This document shows, in pieces, positions 1-11,639 of a DNA stretch of 64,000 nucleotides. The position numbers and the translations under genes are program-made. Origin of the DNA: Hofstenia miamia (lineage: Eukaryota > Xenacoelomorpha > Acoela). Where the stretch lies: positions 128,934 through 192,933 of the forward strand of contig SCFE01000048.1 of assembly GCA_004352715.1 (NCBI GenBank), read 5' to 3'. Numbering within the stretch: the first letter of the stretch is position 1; every line of letters starts with the position of its first letter. Below the pieces are notes generated by a model, which saw only the letters and a list, made by a program, of their open reading frames with translations, was not told the DNA's origin and did not search any database.

Positions 1-1
1 G

Positions 2-592
2 TGCAAGGAAAACAACTTCATTGTGAACGCTTCAAAGTCAAAAGAGCTCCGAATTAACTTCACGAACAAATCGCTTGACGCTATTCCTAGAATTAAGGAC
101 ATACCATTGGTATCAGAGCTCAAATGCTTGGGAGTTACTTTTGACAGCAATTTGTCGTTCAGTCGCCACATCGAAGCTATCACCAAAAAAGCTTCGCGTA
201 ATCTTTACTTAGTGCTTAAACTGAAAAGGCAGGGATATGAGAAAACTGAGCTTCAACTTCTTTATAATTCCTTAGTTCTATCCGTGATGACATATTGCAT
301 TGAAGTTTGGGGTGGATCTCCCCTTTATCAGATGAACCTTATCGATGCAGTGCAGAAGAAGGCAGTTAGGTGGGGCGTTATATCAAATTACACCCCAATC
401 CAAGATATTGTCAAATCCAAGGACTTCAAATTTTATGAGTCCATTACGAAGAATAGTCGTCTTTTAGGTGACCTACTACCTGAAAGAACCGACTACGCCA
501 AGGAGAATCTCAGACACCGACTGCCAAAATCGCGATCTCTATCGACTAAATTTGACCGCTTCTTTCCCAATAGGTACCTAAAAAATTATTGA
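2..592 (+). CDS. LINE reverse transcriptase, C-terminal fragment (5' end outside window)
   Basis: The frame is open from base 2, so the ORF enters from the left, and it stops at 590-592. It encodes the region after the reverse-transcriptase catalytic motifs of a non-LTR retrotransposon. It starts with an NNFIVNASKSKE-like segment (the 'N-x-S-K-T-x' strand), then LKCLGVTFDSNLSF and the C-terminal thumb with VMTYCIEVWGG and a QKKAVRW motif. This order is typical of CR1/Jockey-like LINEs; the clade cannot be fixed by eye. The YADD motif must lie upstream of the window. No frameshift is visible in this part. The ATG-independent open start means the true start codon is not here. Confidence 0.85.
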   Translation, partial: CKENNFIVNASKSKELRINFTNKSLDAIPRIKDIPLVSELKCLGVTFDSNLSFSRHIEAITKKASRNLYLVLKLKRQGYEKTELQLLYNSLVLSVMTYCIEVWGGSPLYQMNLIDAVQKKAVRWGVISNYTPIQDIVKSKDFKFYESITKNSRLLGDLLPERTDYAKENLRHRLPKSRSLSTKFDRFFPNRYLKNY

Positions 593-764
593 GTTGTAAA
601 TGCTATCATGTTAAGATGTATTTCTTGAACATAATTAAGCTATTTCTTTCTTTCTATGTGCAAAGATACTTAAATTTCGTTGTTGATCATTCCTGTTTAC
701 TTGCAATATAATTGAATTATTCTTCGCGCATCAACCAAAAACAGTCGTTGTTATTAATTATACA
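593..764. other. LINE 3' flank and Tc1 5' flank
   Basis: AT-rich, non-coding sequence between the LINE stop codon and the first Tc1 ORF. A pyrimidine-rich run (TTTCTTTCTTTC) sits near 643-656. I could not define the LINE 3' end or the Tc1 terminal inverted repeat. Confidence 0.4.
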
Positions 765-1700
765 ATGCCCCCAAAACGATGCAAAATTGGCCAAAATATA
801 TTACAAGAAACGAAATACCGCATTGTTTTCCTGTCTGAAAATAAGTGTTCTATTCTAGAAATTCCAAGGCAACAAAAATACAGTGTCAAATGTTCTAAAA
901 AATGGAAGACTAATTCAAGTGTAGGTCAATTGAAAGGACAAGGACGCCCAAAACTGACAGATGAAAGCTGAACGAACTATTGTGCGTGCTTCACTAAGCA
1001 ACCGACGTCTAACCTCACTAGAATTATGCAGAATCTACAATCTTGGTAAAGGACGCACAATATCCTCAAGAACTACTCGTCGTATTTTGCAGAAGTATGG
1101 CCTGCGTGGCTGCATTGCTGTGAAAAAACCATTACTATCCAAAGCAAATAAAGCAAAAAGGTCGCATTTTGCCAAACGCTTTCGGCATTGAGATTCGAAG
1201 AGATGGAGAAATAGCTCGTTTGAGCTATTTTCATCAAAATATCGTATTCACGTTCGACGGTGGTCCACTGAGAATTTCAATGACGAGTGCCTCCAGCTCA
1301 CTGTCAAGCATGGTGGAGGGACGGTAATGGTGTGGGGGTTGCATGTCGTGGTATGGCCTGGGGATGGCACTGAAGTTTCTTCAAGGCTCAGTGGACAAAG
1401 AAGTGTACCTGGACATTCTGAAGACAACAATGCTTCCAGCAGCGAGGTCAATTGGTTTCCCTAACAATAAATTCATTTTCCAGGAAGACAATGCCCCCGT
1501 GCATACAGCAAAAATTGTCCAGGCCTGGATTAAGCAACAAGAATTTGCTCGAATTTCCTGGCCTCCACAGTCTCCTGACATGTCGCCAATAGAAACCCTT
1601 TGGAAAGACATGAAGGCAATCATGCGCAACACCAAGCAGAGAACAAGGGAGAACTGGTGAACCTCATTCAAGACACCTGGAACAATTTTCCAAAGGCAAA
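765..1700 (+). pseudogene. Tc1-like transposase, DD34E type, frameshifted
   Basis: Three ORF pieces in different frames (765-971, 961-1191, 1343-1660) read in order as one Tc1/mariner transposase. They give an N-terminal helix-turn-helix part ending GQGRPKLTDES, a second DNA-binding part (SSRTTRRILQKYGLRG), then the catalytic core. The core shows EDNAPVHTA (second Asp) and SPIETLWKDMK (Glu) exactly 34 residues apart, the Tc1 DD34E spacing. The first-Asp region at about 1200-1235 reads as a shortened W-R-N-S-S-FELF, so the first catalytic Asp seems deleted. Several frame changes and this loss make it inactive. The 3' end runs into a gap at 1701. Family membership is clear; subfamily is not assigned. 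Confidence 0.88.
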
Positions 1701-2580
1701 NNNNNNNNNNNNNNNNNNNNNNNNNNNNNNNNNNNNNNNNNNNNNNNNNNNNNNNNNNNNNNNNNNNNNNNNNNNNNNNNNNNNNNNNNNNNNNNNNNNN
1801 NNNNNNNNNNNNNNNNNNNNNNNNNNNNNNNNNNNNNNNNNNNNNNNNNNNNNNNNNNNNNNNNNNNNNNNNNNNNNNNNNNNNNNNNNNNNNNNNNNNN
1901 NNNNNNNNNNNNNNNNNNNNNNNNNNNNNNNNNNNNNNNNNNNNNNNNNNNNNNNNNNNNNNNNNNNNNNNNNNNNNNNNNNNNNNNNNNNNNNNNNNNN
2001 NNNNNNNNNNNNNNNNNNNNNNNNNNNNNNNNNNNNNNNNNNNNNNNNNNNNNNNNNNNNNNNNNNNNNNNNNNNNNNNNNNNNNNNNNNNNNNNNNNNN
2101 NNNNNNNNNNNNNNNNNNNNNNNNNNNNNNNNNNNNNNNNNNNNNNNNNNNNNNNNNNNNNNNNNNNNNNNNNNNNNNNNNNNNNNNNNNNNNNNNNNNN
2201 NNNNNNNNNNNNNNNNNNNNNNNNNNNNNNNNNNNNNNNNNNNNNNNNNNNNNNNNNNNNNNNNNNNNNNNNNNNNNNNNNNNNNNNNNNNNNNNNNNNN
2301 NNNNNNNNNNNNNNNNNNNNNNNNNNNNNNNNNNNNNNNNNNNNNNNNNNNNNNNNNNNNNNNNNNNNNNNNNNNNNNNNNNNNNNNNNNNNNNNNNNNN
2401 NNNNNNNNNNNNNNNNNNNNNNNNNNNNNNNNNNNNNNNNNNNNNNNNNNNNNNNNNNNNNNNNNNNNNNNNNNNNNNNNNNNNNNNNNNNNNNNNNNNN
2501 NNNNNNNNNNNNNNNNNNNNNNNNNNNNNNNNNNNNNNNNNNNNNNNNNNNNNNNNNNNNNNNNNNNNNNNNNNNNNNNN
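1701..2580. other. assembly gap (880 N)
   Basis: A run of N. It separates the Tc1 remnant from the piggyBac-like transposase, and both are cut by it. Long ORFs predicted through it are artefacts of reading N as coding. Confidence 1.
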
Positions 2581-3311
2581 GGGCATCTTCCTCGAAAACC
2601 AACCAACTGTTCATCAACACACATTTGTGATTCGGGCACCAGACACTTTTGACAATTTTTTGTGAACATCTCCCAAACTTCTCTTATTGGAGCTAATTTA
2701 TCGGAAACTCTGCGCTCCTGACGAGTTTCATGATTATCTGTTCTAATGAAACGCAATATTTTTTGGAAAGCATCGCGTCCCATTGTGGCCTTAAAAATTG
2801 GTCGGCAAAATGCGCTGTCATCTCTCCAAACACATTTGATTGATTCCTTTCTTCCTCTTGTTGCTCCGAACAAAATTAGGATTCCAATAAAAGCATTCAG
2901 TGAGTCTCTCTTCAATTTCCATTCAGGATGACCGAGTTGTGCTGCCTTTTTTTCAGAACAATCAACTATCATATTGAAAATACTATCATCAAAAAGTAGC
3001 TGAAATGCGCTTATTGGCGTCTCTATGTTTTTACTGATAGCTGTAAGTCCAGGTGTCACTCGGAGAATATTTCGTCTCAAAGTTCTTTGTTGAGCTGAGT
3101 GGGGAGTTCTTCTCCATTTTGTTCCATCTCTTGAGGTTATGTAATTTTCATCATCATATTCATTTGAGTCTTCTTCATAACTAGAAGAGGAGAAATCATC
3201 TTCATTAGGCAAGATATTGTCTTCTATTTCTGAATTTTCATCATGAATAAGTTCTTCTTCACTATCAATCTCCGAATCGGAATTTTCTAAAAATTTCTCG
3301 TATTTGTTCAT
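2581..3311 (-). pseudogene. piggyBac-like (PGBD4-type) transposase, N-terminal part, cut by gap
   Basis: About 243 residues are visible, from an ATG at 3309-3311 to the gap at 2580. I chose this start (MNKYEKFLENS) because it begins the acidic, serine-rich N-terminus usual for the family. An in-frame upstream ATG at 3458 would translate the terminal repeat. After the acidic region come WRRTP, ISAFQLLFDDSIFNMIV, HPEWKLKRDSLNAFIGILI and FQKILRFIRTD, and then CVDEQLVGFRGRC. The Asp of VDEQL is the expected first catalytic residue of the DDE/D transposase fold. The visible frame is intact; the rest, with the other catalytic Asps and the Cys-rich tail, lies in or beyond the gap. Called partial, not proven dead. 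Confidence 0.88.
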
Positions 3312-3642
3312 CACTAAGATGTTTTCTAGACATAACTGGGTATTATTATCTGAAAACAAATTATAAAAATTAAAAATTTCTGTAATAAATAAATTTTTAG
3401 GACAATATTTGGCATCAACACATTCTCCTGAAATGGGGTCAAAAATGACCCCACACACTTAAAAACGTCATAAGTAGTAAAATAAAACAAGTATCCAATT
3501 GGTACTGCTTGTCAATGTTTTACACATAATTTTAGGAAGGAAATGATAATTTTGGATAAATTTAATCATTAGTTTAGCAATTATTGCAAAATTACATACT
3601 CAGGGGTCATTTCTGACCCCATTTCAGGTCTAGGGAGGTTAA
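2581..3642 (-). mobile_element. piggyBac-like transposon, copy 1 (partial)
   Basis: The transposase is read on the minus strand and the element's 5' end lies at about 3638, next to a TTAA (3639-3642), the target site used by piggyBac elements. Just inside are two short palindromes of the form GGGGTCA..TGACCCC (3603-3620 and about 3435-3454). The other end is lost in the gap. From about 2637 to 3686, including 44 bp beyond the TTAA, this copy is nearly identical to the copy at 11.8-12.9 kb. Confidence 0.8.
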
Positions 3643-3686
3643 AGGTTAACACGTGCAAATTGGGTTTTATGTTTACATAATCCTGT

Positions 3687-3758
3687 NNNNNNNNNNNNNN
3701 NNNNNNNNNNNNNNNNNNNNNNNNNNNNNNNNNNNNNNNNNNNNNNNNNNNNNNNNNN
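3687..3758. other. assembly gap (72 N)
   Basis: A run of N. The sequence just before it (ending ...AATCCTGT) is the same as that before the gap at 12876. Confidence 1.
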
Positions 3759-5008
3759 ATATTAATTAGCTTTATTTAGAGTCGAGTGTGTACATTGCAC
3801 ATAAGTATTTACATATTTACAAAATACATATTTACAAATATACAAAATACACATGATCTAAGCTAACAAACAATTAAAATAAAAATAATAAATATGGATA
3901 CAAAAACAAAAATATAAACAAATCAACACAGTAACTAAACATAGGTAAAACAAAAAAATAAAACAACTCGCAGTTTAAATGTTTCGCCATCTATTTAATC
4001 GTTTGGAATAACCAAATTCATATTGTTCTTTAAGTAAATTATGTTTCAATAGTTTCTTGAATGATTTTACATTTTCCGATTTTCTTATATTCAGTGGCAA
4101 TTTGTTCCATGCACTGCAAGTTTTTGAGGTTACAGAGTTTTTCCAGTATTTGCTCTTTATTTGTTCGTTGTTTATGCATACTTTTGCTCTGTTGTTAAAT
4201 GTCATGTATTTACTCAGAACACCATTTGATTTAACAGAGTTATACATGTATACCAACGCATCGTACTTTGTCTGGTAAGAAGGCGATAACATATTCATGG
4301 CATTGATTATTTCACCCGTTTGATATTTATTACTATTGAACATTATTCGAATGCACCAGTTGAACATCCTATTTATACGTTCTTGCTCATTCAATGTTAT
4401 ACTGTTTAATAATACACTTGCGTATGTATATTGACTCATAACAAAAGCATATATGAGAGCTTTACTCTGTGTGATGAATTTTAGCTGTTTTAGATATTGA
4501 ATGCCGCTCGCCATTTTTCTCACTTTGTTGACAAGGAAACCACTGTATTTGAAGGATCTATCGATCTCCACGCCCAAGTATGATACAGATGGCATGTTAC
4601 GTATCTGCGGTGTATCCTTGGAGACTATTAGACTCATTCTATTAGATAATTCTTGGGTTTGCTTGCTGGAGAAAATGATAAACTGCGTCTTTTGTTTGTT
4701 CATTGTTAACTTGTTCTCCTCAAGATATTTTGTTACATGCTGTATGTTATTCTGCAATTGCTTGGTTGCTATTATTGGACTTATGTGTCTGTTTATTATA
4801 CAGATGTCATCGGCATACTCTGATGTATAAATTAAAAAGTACAGGGCCTAAGACACTGCCTTGCGGGACACCTCTGTTTGTACAGATATATGAAGAATAA
4901 GTGTTATTGATACGCACACGTTGTTGTTGATTCTGTAGAAAGCTTTGTAAGAATTGTCGTATATCATGACAGAATCCCTTAAATTTTATTTTTAATGAAT
5001 GCATAAAA
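3759..5008 (-). pseudogene. LINE reverse transcriptase, 5'-truncated and frameshifted
   Basis: Two minus-strand ORF pieces (4807-5004 and 3975-4757) join into one reverse-transcriptase C-terminal half. The first has FLQNQQQRVRINN and GVPQGSVLGPVLFNLYI (motif B). A frame change near 4830 is followed by SEYADDICIIN (motif C, catalytic YADD), then the thumb with VSYLGVEIDRSFKYS, YTYASVLLNS, SAWNKLPLNIRKSENVKSFKKLLK. That tail is typical of CR1/Jockey-like LINEs. Motif A (the first catalytic Asp region) is missing because the copy is truncated near 5008. 3759-3974 is AT-rich presumed 3' UTR. Inactive. Confidence 0.85.
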
Positions 5009-6602
5009 AATAATTATTTTCCGGATTATTTAAAAATTGCCCATGTTACTCCCATTTTTTAAAAAAAATGATCCATCAGTTGCCCAAAATTATTGGCCAA
5101 TTTCTATCACATCTCCATTAAGCAAAGTATTCGAAAGATTATTGCACGATCAAATAACTGAATACCTAAATAAGTACAACCTACTGTCAAATACTCAATT
5201 TGGTCTTCGAAAAAATTTCTCAACCACGAATACCCTTTTAAGAGCCACAGAAAACTGGAGATCGTCACTGGACGAAAATAAGTTTGTAGCTATTGCTTGC
5301 CTAGATCTTTCTAAAGCTTTTGATTCGATTAATCATAGCATACTAATAAAAAAATTATCCTATATGGGTTTTTCTAATAAAAGCAGAAATTTGATAACTA
5401 GTTATTTGAAGGATAGGTTTCAGAGAGTAAAGATAAGCGATGTTTTTTCAAATTGGCTGCCTGTTAACAATGGTGTTCCTCAAGGAACAATTCTAGGTCC
5501 CCTTCTTTTCAGTATATATGTAAATGACATGCACACGACAACTGATTGTAACTTAATTCAATACGCCGATGATACCTGCATATTCAATGATAATAAATCC
5601 ATGCATATGGCAATTGAATCTATAGCATCAAATTGCAACAAATTGTGCACATATTTCAGAATGCATAGGTTGATCATAAATGAAAGTAAAACTGAATTTT
5701 GTATTTTGCAGCCCGCTAAATATAACTACGATGTTTCAGATTTAGTTCTTAATCTTAATAATGCTAAGGTTCCGACGGTTAATAATTTTAAATACTTAGG
5801 AGTACTTTTTACACGAAATTAAATTTTGAATCTCACATTCATGCTACAGTTCGAAAATTAGCTATCGGCATAAGAAATATGTCAATGATAGTAAGGCAAT
5901 TACCCCCCTGTGCGATAATTCAATTTTTTCATGCATTTATAATGAGTCACCTAAATTACGCTAATTGCTAATATATTACTTACTGAGATAAAAGATTGTT
6001 TTTTTAGGAAACTTGATATCCAATTAAGATGGGCACTACATGCTTCGAAGAAAAATTCTTCTAGAACTAAGGACCACATTTCAAAATCAATCCTTTTTCC
6101 AAGACAGCTTCAGTCATTTTAAATACTATGTTGGCTTTTTTAAACTCATAAAGAACTTAACCGCCTTTTATTATAATTTCTATGCCTGGTTTTATTCATA
6201 AGCAGAACTCCAGATCAAAACATTTTACAGGTATTAGATATAGAAAAAAATTATGAAAGAATCATTCATTAATACCGCTATCTGAACTTGTAATTCATTG
6301 CCTAAAGAAATAAAAAACATTGAAAAATTAAGCGTTTTTAAAAGGCAAATTAAAATTTACCTTAAACAACAGTATATCTCAGGTAAATCATGGCTAGGGT
6401 ATAAATTTTACAGTTATGATTACTCAACAACCCGTACTTGAAATCTCTCATTAGTAATTTTTCCCTAGCCTGGTAGATTTATTGTATAGTTATTGTTGTT
6501 TTGTATGTATTACGTATGATTGTATATTTTTTGACGCTATTCAGATAAATTACCAGTTATTAATGGTCAATATTTATCTGAATATCTTATCTTATCTTAT
6601 CT
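5005..6602 (+). pseudogene. LINE reverse transcriptase, 5'-truncated and frameshifted, with TATCT tail
   Basis: Reading starts at about 5007 (NNYFPDYLKIAHVTPIF), then shifts frame in an A-run near 5060 into a 5037-5822 ORF. This carries SKVFERLLHDQITEYLNKY, CLDLSKAFDSINH (motif A), NGVPQGTILGPLLF (motif B) and QYADDTCIF (motif C), then FKYLGVLF. A stop and frame change at 5820 follow, after which NFESHIHATVRKLAIG and IMSHLNYANC continue the thumb. The domain order and residues mark a CR1/Jockey-like LINE. The element seems to end at a short (TATCT)n run at about 6583-6602, the kind of simple tail many LINEs have. The N-terminal endonuclease is absent. Inactive. Confidence 0.87.
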
Positions 6603-8984
6603 ACACCCATTAAGAATCAAGAAGTGAAAAGTCATTCTCCAGAAAAAGCACTGGCGATTATACTATCAAAACAAATGTATCAACGTATTAGAAATGAAGT
6701 GGTTTCAATTGATTATTTTATATATCCGCCATACAATTATGTGAGAGAAGCCAAATTAAACTGCTTACCTATTTCTGTGTCAAAGTAGGATTTGATGGCA
6801 CAAGTGCACTTAATATTTAGAAGCAAGTGTCATCCAAGGAACCTAACAGGGATTTTGCTCTCAAAAGTTTCCTGTTGATTACTTCACTAGTACCTCTTCA
6901 ATTGGTTGGTGTCAACAATCAAAATGACAATATAACCATTTGGAAAAACTCAAAACATTCAATATGTGCTTTTTTGCTTTTCCTAAGAGCACATTGTAAA
7001 CTGGACAAAAGTTTGCTGTACAAATTTCAATCTGCATCCAGGCTAGACACACATGTAAACATTGCAAAAATTCATGCTCCCAGAGGTCAACAATCAGCAC
7101 AGCAAGATGAGAGCTAAGGGTAAGGGAAAGAAACCATGTTTTATGCTGAGTCAAATCAAGGTAGTCTTTTAACATTTTGAATCATGGTGGCCTTTCATTG
7201 AGTCAGATTTCAAATCTTGGGTCTTTTTTATGCCTACAAGGTGCTATGAGACCTCAACATCACAGCTATAGCACCAATAAGTAGAGAAAAATCAAAGGGA
7301 AAGATAAAGTGGAAAAGATAAGAAGAGAGTTGACAGAGGAATGATAGATATTGTGGAATTCAAAAAAACTTTAGGTATTGTCAGTAGCAGTTGGAGCAGC
7401 CTGCACAGGAAGTTAGAATTATATATATATATATATATAATGGTGCTACCAACAAATTTTGTGAATTTATGCTGGTGCTGTATAGTGTTGTTATTTACAC
7501 TGGCATTGTTGCTATAAGAAAAATCAAAAACAATTTAAAATATAAAAATAGATTTTTTTAAATTCTTACATTGTAGCCATGATATCCGTTTCTAATACGA
7601 AAATTACAGGTTTAAATCCTGTCAGATCTACTTATTGAAATGGTCCTTTATTTTTGTAAACAAAAATTTGGAATAATATGCGTGCAGGTGTACCATTATC
7701 AAATAAAAACCAGAAACATTAGCGATTTGTTTAACACCTGGATGACATAAATTTGTATTGTATTTGTAAATAGCAAACCAATGTGATGCATTATTATGAT
7801 TTTTCCAGATTCCTGGTCCCCCTGAAGTAATTTACTCAAGTATTAACTGCTTTTAATGCAGGGGTGTCATGAGAGAGCTGACTCCCACTGATTGTTGCCA
7901 GGCTAATTCTACATTCTAGTAAATATATATAAAAAATTACATTCCACATTCAACATTTTCAAAGTTATAAACAACTCTCGATTACTGCTAAAAGGAGTAG
8001 AATAGTTTGCCAGTAGAAACAACGAATATACTATCTGATTGAGAAATTTATCAGATATATAATAAAAAATTAGCAAACAAATAATGAATGAACGCGAAAA
8101 AATTATTACCTATTAGAATAAAGTACAAACTACAAAAATAATGAACATAATTAAATTTCAATTTTAAATCTAAACAGATTTTTGAAGGACTGCTAAATGT
8201 TTACTAAATGCAAATTATAGAACATATTTACATATATTGCTTGTAATTCCGTATTTCAGCAATCTTAACTACGTAGAAAACTAATCAAAATAGAGTTTAA
8301 AGAAATACATATATTTATTCAAATCTATAATTACAATTTCACTGAAATCGTGTCTTTAATGGTATTTAATATTTTGTGACGTTAGGCTTTTGGTGGAAAT
8401 GAGTTGGGGGTAGTGAGACAGAACCAATGAAAACCATAAAATGTTATTCAAAGATACACACTAGGTTATATATTGTAGAATTGCGGGGAGCTCACACTAC
8501 TACAGCAGTACTAGGGAACTCAATGGTTTGAACAGAAGGTTGCAAAGGCTACCATCGCAGTGAGTGACCCACATTCGAACAGAACAAAAAAGATATTGGT
8601 AATTTGCCATTGTAACAAAGTAACAGTAAAGACCCACCAATGACTCACTTCCAATGACAACCAACTTGCATGGCATAATGCCTAAGTGGTATCCACAACA
8701 AGAATTCCAAACTTGCAAAAGGTGCTACCCTATGTGTCTCTAGTTGTTAATTTCTAGCTCAATTAAAATGTTTCTCATTAGTTCTTATTTCTCAGCTCAT
8801 GTAATAATGATAAGAGCATGTATATATATATATGTTTAGATTTAGACTGTAATCATCTTGTCAGAACTGGACAGATTTAATTAAATACTGAAAGTGAACT
8901 CTAGATCTAGTGGATTGAGGTTTCATCAAAAAGTGTCCAAATATAAATTATAATCAGAATCATATCAAGTCAACAACATGTTTA
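6603..8984. other. AT-rich region without a supported gene
   Basis: Only short ORFs (under 100 codons) occur and none shows a domain I recognise. (TA)n runs lie at about 7422-7439 and 8819-8832. Slightly GC-richer patches at 7190-7350 and 8390-8720 could be old repeats but I cannot name them. Confidence 0.6.
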
Positions 8985-9984
8985 NNNNNNNNNNNNNNNN
9001 NNNNNNNNNNNNNNNNNNNNNNNNNNNNNNNNNNNNNNNNNNNNNNNNNNNNNNNNNNNNNNNNNNNNNNNNNNNNNNNNNNNNNNNNNNNNNNNNNNNN
9101 NNNNNNNNNNNNNNNNNNNNNNNNNNNNNNNNNNNNNNNNNNNNNNNNNNNNNNNNNNNNNNNNNNNNNNNNNNNNNNNNNNNNNNNNNNNNNNNNNNNN
9201 NNNNNNNNNNNNNNNNNNNNNNNNNNNNNNNNNNNNNNNNNNNNNNNNNNNNNNNNNNNNNNNNNNNNNNNNNNNNNNNNNNNNNNNNNNNNNNNNNNNN
9301 NNNNNNNNNNNNNNNNNNNNNNNNNNNNNNNNNNNNNNNNNNNNNNNNNNNNNNNNNNNNNNNNNNNNNNNNNNNNNNNNNNNNNNNNNNNNNNNNNNNN
9401 NNNNNNNNNNNNNNNNNNNNNNNNNNNNNNNNNNNNNNNNNNNNNNNNNNNNNNNNNNNNNNNNNNNNNNNNNNNNNNNNNNNNNNNNNNNNNNNNNNNN
9501 NNNNNNNNNNNNNNNNNNNNNNNNNNNNNNNNNNNNNNNNNNNNNNNNNNNNNNNNNNNNNNNNNNNNNNNNNNNNNNNNNNNNNNNNNNNNNNNNNNNN
9601 NNNNNNNNNNNNNNNNNNNNNNNNNNNNNNNNNNNNNNNNNNNNNNNNNNNNNNNNNNNNNNNNNNNNNNNNNNNNNNNNNNNNNNNNNNNNNNNNNNNN
9701 NNNNNNNNNNNNNNNNNNNNNNNNNNNNNNNNNNNNNNNNNNNNNNNNNNNNNNNNNNNNNNNNNNNNNNNNNNNNNNNNNNNNNNNNNNNNNNNNNNNN
9801 NNNNNNNNNNNNNNNNNNNNNNNNNNNNNNNNNNNNNNNNNNNNNNNNNNNNNNNNNNNNNNNNNNNNNNNNNNNNNNNNNNNNNNNNNNNNNNNNNNNN
9901 NNNNNNNNNNNNNNNNNNNNNNNNNNNNNNNNNNNNNNNNNNNNNNNNNNNNNNNNNNNNNNNNNNNNNNNNNNNNNNNNNNNN
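8985..9984. other. assembly gap (1000 N)
   Basis: A run of exactly 1000 N, so probably a fixed-size placeholder and not a measured distance. Apparent ORFs through it are artefacts. Confidence 1.
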
Positions 9985-10098
9985 TCTATCCTGCGCAAGG
10001 TGGCCACACACGCTGGTGAGACATTTCACAGTACTGTTCTATTTTATAATATATCATAATTAATTATTTGATGTTTTGTTACATATTTAAATTATTTA

Positions 10099-10490
10099 CT
10101 GACTCGCAAATTGGATCTTGATCCTTTTGATTTCATTAAGTTCTCTAATTCCTGCTGCACTCGCTCTGATGATGTTGTCACCTTCTCCATTCGTCGTACA
10201 AATAAACATCGCACCCTTCACTCGTTTTTCAATCGTGCTTGTACTGCTGCTAATTACATCTTGACTCGCAACCCTCCAACAGCGATTGATTTCTTTTCCC
10301 CGCCACCGAGCTTCAAGAAATCTTTGATGGCTTTCCTCTTTGCTGAGCTCTTCTCCAATTTCGCCTACTCTTCCATTTGCTCCTATTTCATCTCCTGTGA
10401 CTGTCCTCGCTGCCGTAAAACTTGACTTGTTTTTATTTTTTTTGTTGTGTATGCCTTCAGCGGCATTGATTATTATTATTATTATTATCA
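10099..10490 (+). pseudogene. LINE 3' end fragment with (ATT)n tail
   Basis: The ORF (stop at 10423-10425) reads LDLDPFDFIKFSNSCCTRS, then RTNKHRTLHSFFNRACTAANYIL. This resembles the extreme C-terminus of CR1/Jockey-like LINE proteins, where 'R-T-x...SFFNR...WN-x-LP' precedes the stop. The end CDCPRCRKT is a Cys-rich terminus also seen in such elements. About 50 bp after the stop comes a short (ATT)n run (10469-10488), a common LINE tail. The expected 'WNxLP' is degraded. The rest lies in or beyond the preceding gap. Confidence 0.6.
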
Positions 10491-10518
10491 GTAACAGACT
10501 GTAAATAAATTAATTATA

Positions 10519-10548
10519 CTGTCCCATTTAATTTTGGCCGGCACTGTA
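10519..10548 (-). repeat. probable solo Tc1-type terminal repeat
   Basis: Read on the minus strand this begins TACAGTGCCGGCCAAAATTA and continues into AATGGGACAG. It starts with the TACAGTGCCGGCC pattern common at ends of Tc1-like elements and is flanked by TA. No matching transposase or second end is visible next to it. Confidence 0.4.
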
Positions 10549-10552
10549 TATA

Positions 10553-11639
10553 TTGTTCCAAACTACAGCAATTGCACGTGATATTTTGTAAAAAAATCCA
10601 TTTAAGCAATCAGGCAAAGTTCGGCAGGAAGGATACATTTCTAAGTTATATACATAAAGAGCAACATAGATTACTTGTAACCAGGTTAAAAGTTCAGCCG
10701 CTTTGAGGGTTGATAAATTTTCATTCAAAATGTATTTCGGATTCAAATGTGAACTACCTGTACTTGCTTAACCCTAATCTAAAGCTAATTTATCGTTGCA
10801 GTTGTACTTATATTTAAAAAATTCTGAATTTTTAGTGATAGTTATTTATGTTCAATACATTCTTTTTATTCTCGACCTTTTGTTTTTTATTGTTTTATTT
10901 GAACTAGAATTATTTGAAAATTTATGTTATATTATTAATTGAATGGCATTATAATATACTTTTTTAGTCAGAAGATTGTTGTATGTTTCCAAATCCTGTG
11001 AAAGCTTTCCAACATTAACGAATGTGAATAGAAATAGTACGTAAAATTATTAATTTTGTTTTTAATGTTGCTGTTTAGGATTAGAATTTTCAAACTTAGT
11101 TGTGGGTTTTCAGGATGCGATTTCTTCTCGATCTTGTCTAACATCTGAATTGCGTAAAATGATAGTTAATAATGAAAATATTACTTATTCAAACGGTACA
11201 TTTTTCCTTATAAATGTACTTTTCAACTAAAATTTCATGTCAAACCATGTATGACGAATTAGTTTATTTTAGAGGCTACTACGAAAATGGATGCAATCGT
11301 TGTCTGTGGAGGTCCTGCATGTCTTTATGGATATAATCCTTTCAGATCTGCTGTTGCTGAAATACTGTAATTTTCTTTCATTTGAAATGTATATTCGTGT
11401 GTATACTTATGCATTGTTACATAGGTTTTATAATCTGCTATCACAATTTGTGATCAAGAATTTTATATAGGTATATACTGCGGACGATTTCCTTGGATAG
11501 CGATGTCATGTCACAAGCTTTGTCCGTGGGGTAAAATATGGCGCAGTTGAAAGCAGATTTGCATTATAAAAAATCATCCCAATTTTTTAATACAATGGAT
11601 ATTCACATCCAATCATAAAAAGCAATAATTGATAACATT
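10553..11639. other. no supported gene
   Basis: AT-rich. A single exon-like piece at about 11273-11369 (acceptor TTATTTTAG, frame KMDAIVVCGGPACLYGYNPF, then CTGTAATT) is too short to support as a gene. Confidence 0.5.

Noticed and set aside
1381-3458. Long ORFs of 300-600 codons on both strands across the first gap
   Set aside because: They are long only because N was read as coding. Only 2581-3311 (minus) is real transposase sequence.
6827-7175. Overlapping ORFs of 96 (+) and 87 (-) codons
   Set aside because: No domain, no splice context and overlapping antisense frames; consistent with chance.
8965-10063. Three ORFs of 340-360 codons
   Set aside because: Almost entirely N from the 1000-base gap.
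11273-11369. Exon-like piece containing KMDAIVVCGGPACLYGYNPF
   Set aside because: Acceptor and donor are plausible, but it is under 100 bp with no partner exon or recognisable motif.
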